Assembly: GCA_947168565.1 (NCBI GenBank)
Contig: CAMVMM010000002.1
Location: 89,766 to 153,765, forward strand
Origin: an uncultured Clostridia bacterium
GTDB taxonomy: Bacteria > Bacillota > Clostridia > Christensenellales > CAG-138
DNA length: 64,000 bases
Direction of reading: 5' to 3'
In this document: piece by piece, positions 60,735 through 64,000 of the stretch
Layout of the letters: each line of letters begins with the position of its first letter
Position numbering within the stretch: the stretch's first letter is position 1
Translations under genes and position numbers: made by a program
Notes under the pieces: model-generated
The model's database searches: none
What the model saw: the letters and a program-made list of their open reading frames with translations, nothing else
What the model was told of the DNA's origin: nothing

Positions 60735-60787
60735 TTATAGGTTGAGACCTATAAATTATAATATCATAAAATAATGAAGGCTGTCAA
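60735..60787 (-). promoter_or_regulatory. Promoter and start-site palindrome of the lipoprotein gene
   Basis: Minus strand: TTGACA (60782-60787), 18 bp, TATTAT (60758-60763). A perfect inverted repeat TTATAGGT-TGAG-ACCTATAA (60735-60754) covers the expected start of transcription and is well placed for a repressor. Confidence 0.65.
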
Positions 60788-60827
60788 CAAGCTGCATAGC
60801 AGCAATGCTGTATGCTTTTTCACTATC

Positions 60828-60864
60828 AAAAACGGCTCCCGCTTCAAAATCGAAGCGGGAGCCG
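60828..60864 (-). terminator. Terminator of htpG
   Basis: CGGCTCCCGCTTC (60833-60845) pairs perfectly with GAAGCGGGAGCCG (60852-60864); on the minus strand a TTTTT run follows. It lies just after the htpG stop codon. Confidence 0.9.
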
Positions 60865-60876
60865 CATGGCTGATGC

Positions 60877-62889
60877 TTATTTTACCATAAGCGCATTCAG
60901 GCTTTCCGCAAACTTTGCGGGATCATCAAGCTTGAGCCCCGCAAGAAGCTGCGCCTGGCCGTAGAGTATGCCCGCGTAGTTCGCAAGCGCTTCGGCGTCG
61001 TCCTTGACCTTATTCAGCGCCTCAAAAACGGGGTGGTCGGGGTTCAGCTCCAGTATGCGCTCCGCCTTCGCCTCGCCGCCCATCGGCATTTCGGAAAGCA
61101 CCTTCTCCATCTCAAGCGAGAGCGGGCCGTCGCTGGTGAGCGCGGCGGGGGAGTCCGCAAGCCTCATCGAAAGGCGAACCTCCTTCACCTTGCCGTCCAG
61201 CGCGGTCTTGACAGCCTCAAGCAGCTCCGCGTGCTGCTTCTGCTTTTCCTCTATCGCCTTCTTCTCGTCCTCGTCCTGAATATTTATATCGTTGTCCGTG
61301 ATGCTCTTGAAGGGCTTGCCGTCGTAGCCGTTCATCATTCGCAGCATGAATTCGTCCACATTCTCGGTCATCAGAAGCACGTCGTAGCCCTTTTCAGTAA
61401 GATACTTATACTGCGGAAGCGATTTTATCATCTCCTCGCTTTCGCCGCAGGCATAGTAGATCTCGGTCTGGTTCTCCAAAAGGCGGGCAGCGTATTCCTT
61501 GAAGGTTACAAGCTTATCCTCCTTTGCGCTCTTATACAGCAGCAGATCCTTAAGGTTTTCCGCCTCCATGCCGTAGCTCTCATATATGCCGTACTTGAGG
61601 GAAAGCCCGAACGCCTTGAAGAATTTTTCGTACTTCTCCCTGTCGTTTTCAAGCATCCTCTCAAGCTCCGATTTGATCTTCTTTTTGAGACCCGAAGCGA
61701 TCGCGCGAAGCTGGCGGCTCTGCTGAAGCATCTCGCGGGAGATATTCAGCGAAATATCGGAGGAATCCACAAGCCCCTTCACAAAGCCGAAGTACTCGGG
61801 CAGAAGATCCTCGCAGCTCTCCATTATCATAACGCCGTTTGAATAAAGCTGGAGCCCGCGCTTGTAGTTTTTGGAAAAATAGTTGTACGGTGCGCTCGCG
61901 GGTATGAAAAGTATGGAGTTGTAGGTCACGCCGCCCTCGGTGCGGGAGTGGATATGCGCAAGCGGCGCTTCAAAATCATGGAATTTATCGGTGTAAAAGC
62001 CGTTGTAATCCTCGTCCGTAAGCTCCGATTTATTGCGCCTCCAGAGCGGCACCATGCTGTTCAGCGTCTGCTCCTCGGTCACGGTTTCATACTCCGGCTC
62101 CTTGTGCTCATGCTCGTGTCCGCAGTCGCATTCGCCGTCCGCGTGATCGTGATCATGATCGCATTCGTGGTCATGGTCATGGTCATGCTCCTTGAGCCTC
62201 GTTTCCTCCACCATCATCTTGATGGGGTAGCGGATATAATCGGAATATTTTTTGATAAGCTCCTTGAGCGTGTAGGTTTCAAGATAACGGTCAAACCGCT
62301 CGTCCTCGCCGTTCGGCTTCAGGTGCAGGGTGATCACGGTGCCGCAGCCGTCCGCCTTTTCGGCGGGGGAAACGGTGTAGCCGTCCAGACCCTCGCTCTC
62401 CCAAATATTCGCCTCGTCGCTGCCGTGGGCGCGGGAAAGCACGCTTATCTTATCCGCCACCATGAAGGCGGAGTAGAAGCCCACGCCGAACTGACCTATC
62501 ACCTCAAGCTCGTCCGCAGCGGGTGCGTTCGCGTCAGCTTCGGCGTTCTCCGCCTCGCCCTCGCCCTTTTTCTGCATCGCGCTTCTGAAGGCAAGGGTGC
62601 CGCTCTTGGCGATGGTGCCGAGATTCTGCTCCAATTCATCGCGGCTCATGCCGATGCCGTTGTCGATGATGGTGAGGGTGCGCTTTTCCTTATCGGGAAC
62701 TATGCGTATCTCAAGAGCGCCGCCCGCGCCGGCGGAATTATCCGTCAAAAGCTTGAAATGCAGCTTGTCGAGCGCGTCCGAAGCGTTGGAAATAAGCTCT
62801 CTTAAAAAGATCTCCTTATTCGTGTAAACCGAGTTGATCATCAGATCGAGCAGCCTCTTGGATTCCGTTTTAAACTGTTTCTTTGCCAT
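60877..62889 (-). CDS. htpG: Hsp90 chaperone HtpG with His/Cys-rich linker
   Basis: A 670-residue ATP-dependent chaperone. The ATPase domain has RELISNASDALDKL (~30), IIDNGIGMSRDEL (~78) and IGQFGVGFYSAFMVAD (~137). The middle domain starts near 270 (NSMVPLWRRNKSELTDEDYNGFY) and the client/dimer parts follow. Between them, in place of the usual charged linker, residues ~232-263 carry ten His and three Cys (HDHDHDHECDHDHDH then CDCGHEHEH), a metal-binding-looking stretch. The ATG at 62889 has AGAGGTG before it; a GTG at 62898 is an alternative. A CIRCE operator lies upstream. Confidence 0.97.
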   Translation of the reverse strand: MAKKQFKTESKRLLDLMINSVYTNKEIFLRELISNASDALDKLHFKLLTDNSAGAGGALEIRIVPDKEKRTLTIIDNGIGMSRDELEQNLGTIAKSGTLAFRSAMQKKGEGEAENAEADANAPAADELEVIGQFGVGFYSAFMVADKISVLSRAHGSDEANIWESEGLDGYTVSPAEKADGCGTVITLHLKPNGEDERFDRYLETYTLKELIKKYSDYIRYPIKMMVEETRLKEHDHDHDHECDHDHDHADGECDCGHEHEHKEPEYETVTEEQTLNSMVPLWRRNKSELTDEDYNGFYTDKFHDFEAPLAHIHSRTEGGVTYNSILFIPASAPYNYFSKNYKRGLQLYSNGVMIMESCEDLLPEYFGFVKGLVDSSDISLNISREMLQQSRQLRAIASGLKKKIKSELERMLENDREKYEKFFKAFGLSLKYGIYESYGMEAENLKDLLLYKSAKEDKLVTFKEYAARLLENQTEIYYACGESEEMIKSLPQYKYLTEKGYDVLLMTENVDEFMLRMMNGYDGKPFKSITDNDINIQDEDEKKAIEEKQKQHAELLEAVKTALDGKVKEVRLSMRLADSPAALTSDGPLSLEMEKVLSEMPMGGEAKAERILELNPDHPVFEALNKVKDDAEALANYAGILYGQAQLLAGLKLDDPAKFAESLNALMVK

Positions 62890-62940
62890 ATTATTCACCT
62901 CTTTGGGTTTATTGACCTTTTGCGGGCGGCCTGCGCCCTG

Positions 62941-62999
62941 TTAGCACTCGTTTCTCTTGAGTGCTAACATATTGTACTCCGATATTCGGTGTTTGTCAA
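62941..62999 (-). promoter_or_regulatory. htpG promoter with perfect CIRCE operator
   Basis: TTAGCACTC (62941-62949), nine bases, GAGTGCTAA (62959-62967) is an exact CIRCE, the HrcA operator. It lies just downstream of a minus-strand promoter TTGACA (62994-62999), 17 bp, TACAAT (62971-62976), covering the transcription start. HrcA would repress htpG until heat shock. Confidence 0.93.
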
Positions 63000-63137
63000 G
63001 CCCTGTGAAAAATTTTTTGCGATCCGCGCGAATTTTTCTGCAAAATGGTGGAAAACGCCCGCAAACACAATTGATCATTATAAAGCTCCGCAAAAACCCG
63101 CCGGAGCGCGGCTTTTGCAAATCAATGCCGATAAAGC

Positions 63138-63166
63138 TTGCAAAAATCCAATATGTGTGTTATATT
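63138..63166 (+). promoter_or_regulatory. Promoter of the methyltransferase gene
   Basis: TTGCAA (63138-63143), 17 bp, TATATT (63161-63166), about 35 bases before the start codon. The stretch 63000-63137 shows no other feature. Confidence 0.65.
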
Positions 63167-63202
63167 CCGTAAGGATAAAATTGAATTGGAGCGATTGAGC
63201 AA

Positions 63203-64000
63203 ATGGCAAGGGAGCTTGTTAGAGCCGTGGTAACCGAAAAGGCCGAGCGCGCGCTTCGTGCGGGGCATCCGTGGGTTTACGGCGAGGAGGTGCTCTCCGT
63301 TTCCGGGGAGTACGAAAACGGGGATATTATAGACGTTTACACGAAAAAGGGGCGGTTTCTCGGCTCCGGCTTCATAAACGATAATTCAAAGATCCGCTTG
63401 CGCGTGCTTTCACGAAACGCGAACGACCGCTTCGACGACGATTTCTTTCGCCGCCGCATACGCTACGCGATAGACTATCGCCGCGCGGTGATGGGCGAGG
63501 AAAGCTGCTTCCGCGTGATCTTCGGCGAGGCGGACAGCTTTCCGGGGCTGACGGTGGATAAATTCGAGGACGTGCTCGTGTTTCAGGTGCTTTCGCTCGG
63601 CTTCGAGCGCATAAAGCAGCGGCTTTTCAACCTCTTTATCGAGGTTTTCGCGGAGTACGGCGTGAAGATACGCGCGATCTGCGAAAGAAACGACGTGCCG
63701 CTCCGCCAAAAGGAGGGCATGGAGGAGGGCAGGGGCTTTGTTTCCGATCCCCGGCTCGATCCCGATTTCGACGGCAGGCTCGTCATCACCGAAAACGGGA
63801 TAAAATACGAGATAGACGTTCTGAACGGGCAGAAAACCGGCTATTTTCTGGATCAAAAGCTCAACCGCCTTGCCGCCGCCAGGATCGCAAGGGGCAGGCG
63901 CGTGCTCGATTGCTTCACTCACACGGGCGCATTCGCCTTGAACTGCGCCAAGGCGGGCGCCGCGCACGTCACCGCCGTGGATATCTCCGAGGACGCGATA
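63203..64000 (+). CDS. RlmI-type rRNA cytosine methyltransferase, N-terminal part (cut by window edge)
   Basis: The first ~266 residues read as a PUA-linked class I SAM methyltransferase that acts on 23S rRNA cytosine (RlmI/YwbD type). A PUA domain (RALRAGHPWVYGEEVLSVSG, GDIIDVYTKKGRFLGSGFIN) opens the protein, FRVIFGEADSFPGLTVDKF and LNGQKTGYFLDQKLNR follow near 105 and 210, and the SAM motif VLDCFTHTGAFALNCAKAGA starts near 233, with AVDIS as the acidic strand-2 residue. The frame is still open at the window end. A GGAG lies 14 bases before the ATG at 63203, a little far. Confidence 0.92.
   Translation, partial: MARELVRAVVTEKAERALRAGHPWVYGEEVLSVSGEYENGDIIDVYTKKGRFLGSGFINDNSKIRLRVLSRNANDRFDDDFFRRRIRYAIDYRRAVMGEESCFRVIFGEADSFPGLTVDKFEDVLVFQVLSLGFERIKQRLFNLFIEVFAEYGVKIRAICERNDVPLRQKEGMEEGRGFVSDPRLDPDFDGRLVITENGIKYEIDVLNGQKTGYFLDQKLNRLAAARIARGRRVLDCFTHTGAFALNCAKAGAAHVTAVDISEDAI

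Noticed and set aside
60794-60820. Plus-strand terminator-like hairpin (GCATA, bulged G, CAGC / GCTGTATGC, then TTTTT)
   Set aside because: No plus-strand gene reads into it; it lies between the lipoprotein promoter and the htpG terminator. It may be chance, so it is not listed as a feature.
61948-62805. Plus-strand frame of 285 residues opposite htpG, with Val/Ile-rich runs resembling a membrane protein
   Set aside because: The hydrophobic run is the antisense of the His-Asp codons of the HtpG linker; no start signal is present.
1-64000. Insertion sequences, prophage, tRNA or rRNA genes
   Set aside because: No transposase, integrase, phage protein, tRNA cloverleaf or rRNA segment was recognised on either strand.

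Overview
The window reads as a chromosomal stretch of a GC-rich anaerobic Bacillota, most likely a Clostridia-type gut bacterium. The evidence is the set of regulatory and gene types: T-box leaders in front of ileS and metG, a perfect CIRCE operator in front of htpG, an ECF-type vitamin transporter S component, a KtrAB-like potassium system, a GntR/YtrA-type ABC operon, a dockerin-like surface protein and a VTC/DUF4956 pair. No rRNA, tRNA, CRISPR array, transposase or phage gene was seen. Placement below class level is not supported by what I can see.

Bases 1-14420 (minus strand) form one long purine operon, read purE-purC-purF-purM-purN-(DUF6273 membrane protein)-purO-purH(AICARFT only)-purD-purL-folD-DUF3795-guaB. 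Bases 14854-17720 (plus strand) carry purA and purB, divergently transcribed. Together they cover almost all of PRPP to IMP, AMP and XMP; only purK is not seen. The last two steps to IMP are done by two separate proteins, a stand-alone AICAR transformylase and an archaeal-type PurO cyclohydrolase, instead of the usual bifunctional PurH. FolD supplies the formyl-folate.

Bases 17772-30182 are mixed housekeeping and envelope genes: a lipoprotein, an ECF sigma factor with two overlapping membrane genes, a DUF4177 protein, an SDR next to a serine-palmitoyltransferase-like alpha-oxoamine synthase, pncB, ktrA/ktrB-like genes, a UPF0340 protein, and an SGNH hydrolase with a repetitive tail. An ABC ATPase/permease/GntR operon (29112-31061) has a very clear promoter and operator. 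A three-gene operon (31617-34514) encodes a coiled-coil protein, a membrane coiled-coil protein and a lipoprotein that joins a solute-binding-like region to a VWA domain.

Bases 34713-48638 hold an orphan Sfp-type phosphopantetheinyl transferase, a metallophosphoesterase, a FlaA1/CapD-type sugar dehydratase, ileS and metG with T-boxes, a TPR-like lipoprotein, a DtxR-type regulator and murC. Bases 48914-52045 are a coenzyme A module (coaX and a PanT-like S component divergent from coaBC). The rest contains a zincin lipoprotein, an SSB-like protein, an AraC regulator with an effector-binding domain, VTC/DUF4956, an M19 dipeptidase, an LRR-dockerin secreted protein, htpG with a histidine-rich linker, and the start of an RlmI-type methyltransferase.

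The most unusual signals are a dispersed ~75-bp hairpin element present in four intergenic copies with stem co-variation, the His/Cys-rich insertion in HtpG combined with CIRCE control, the split purH/purO arrangement, the SPT-like plus SDR pair, and the VWA-lipoprotein operon.
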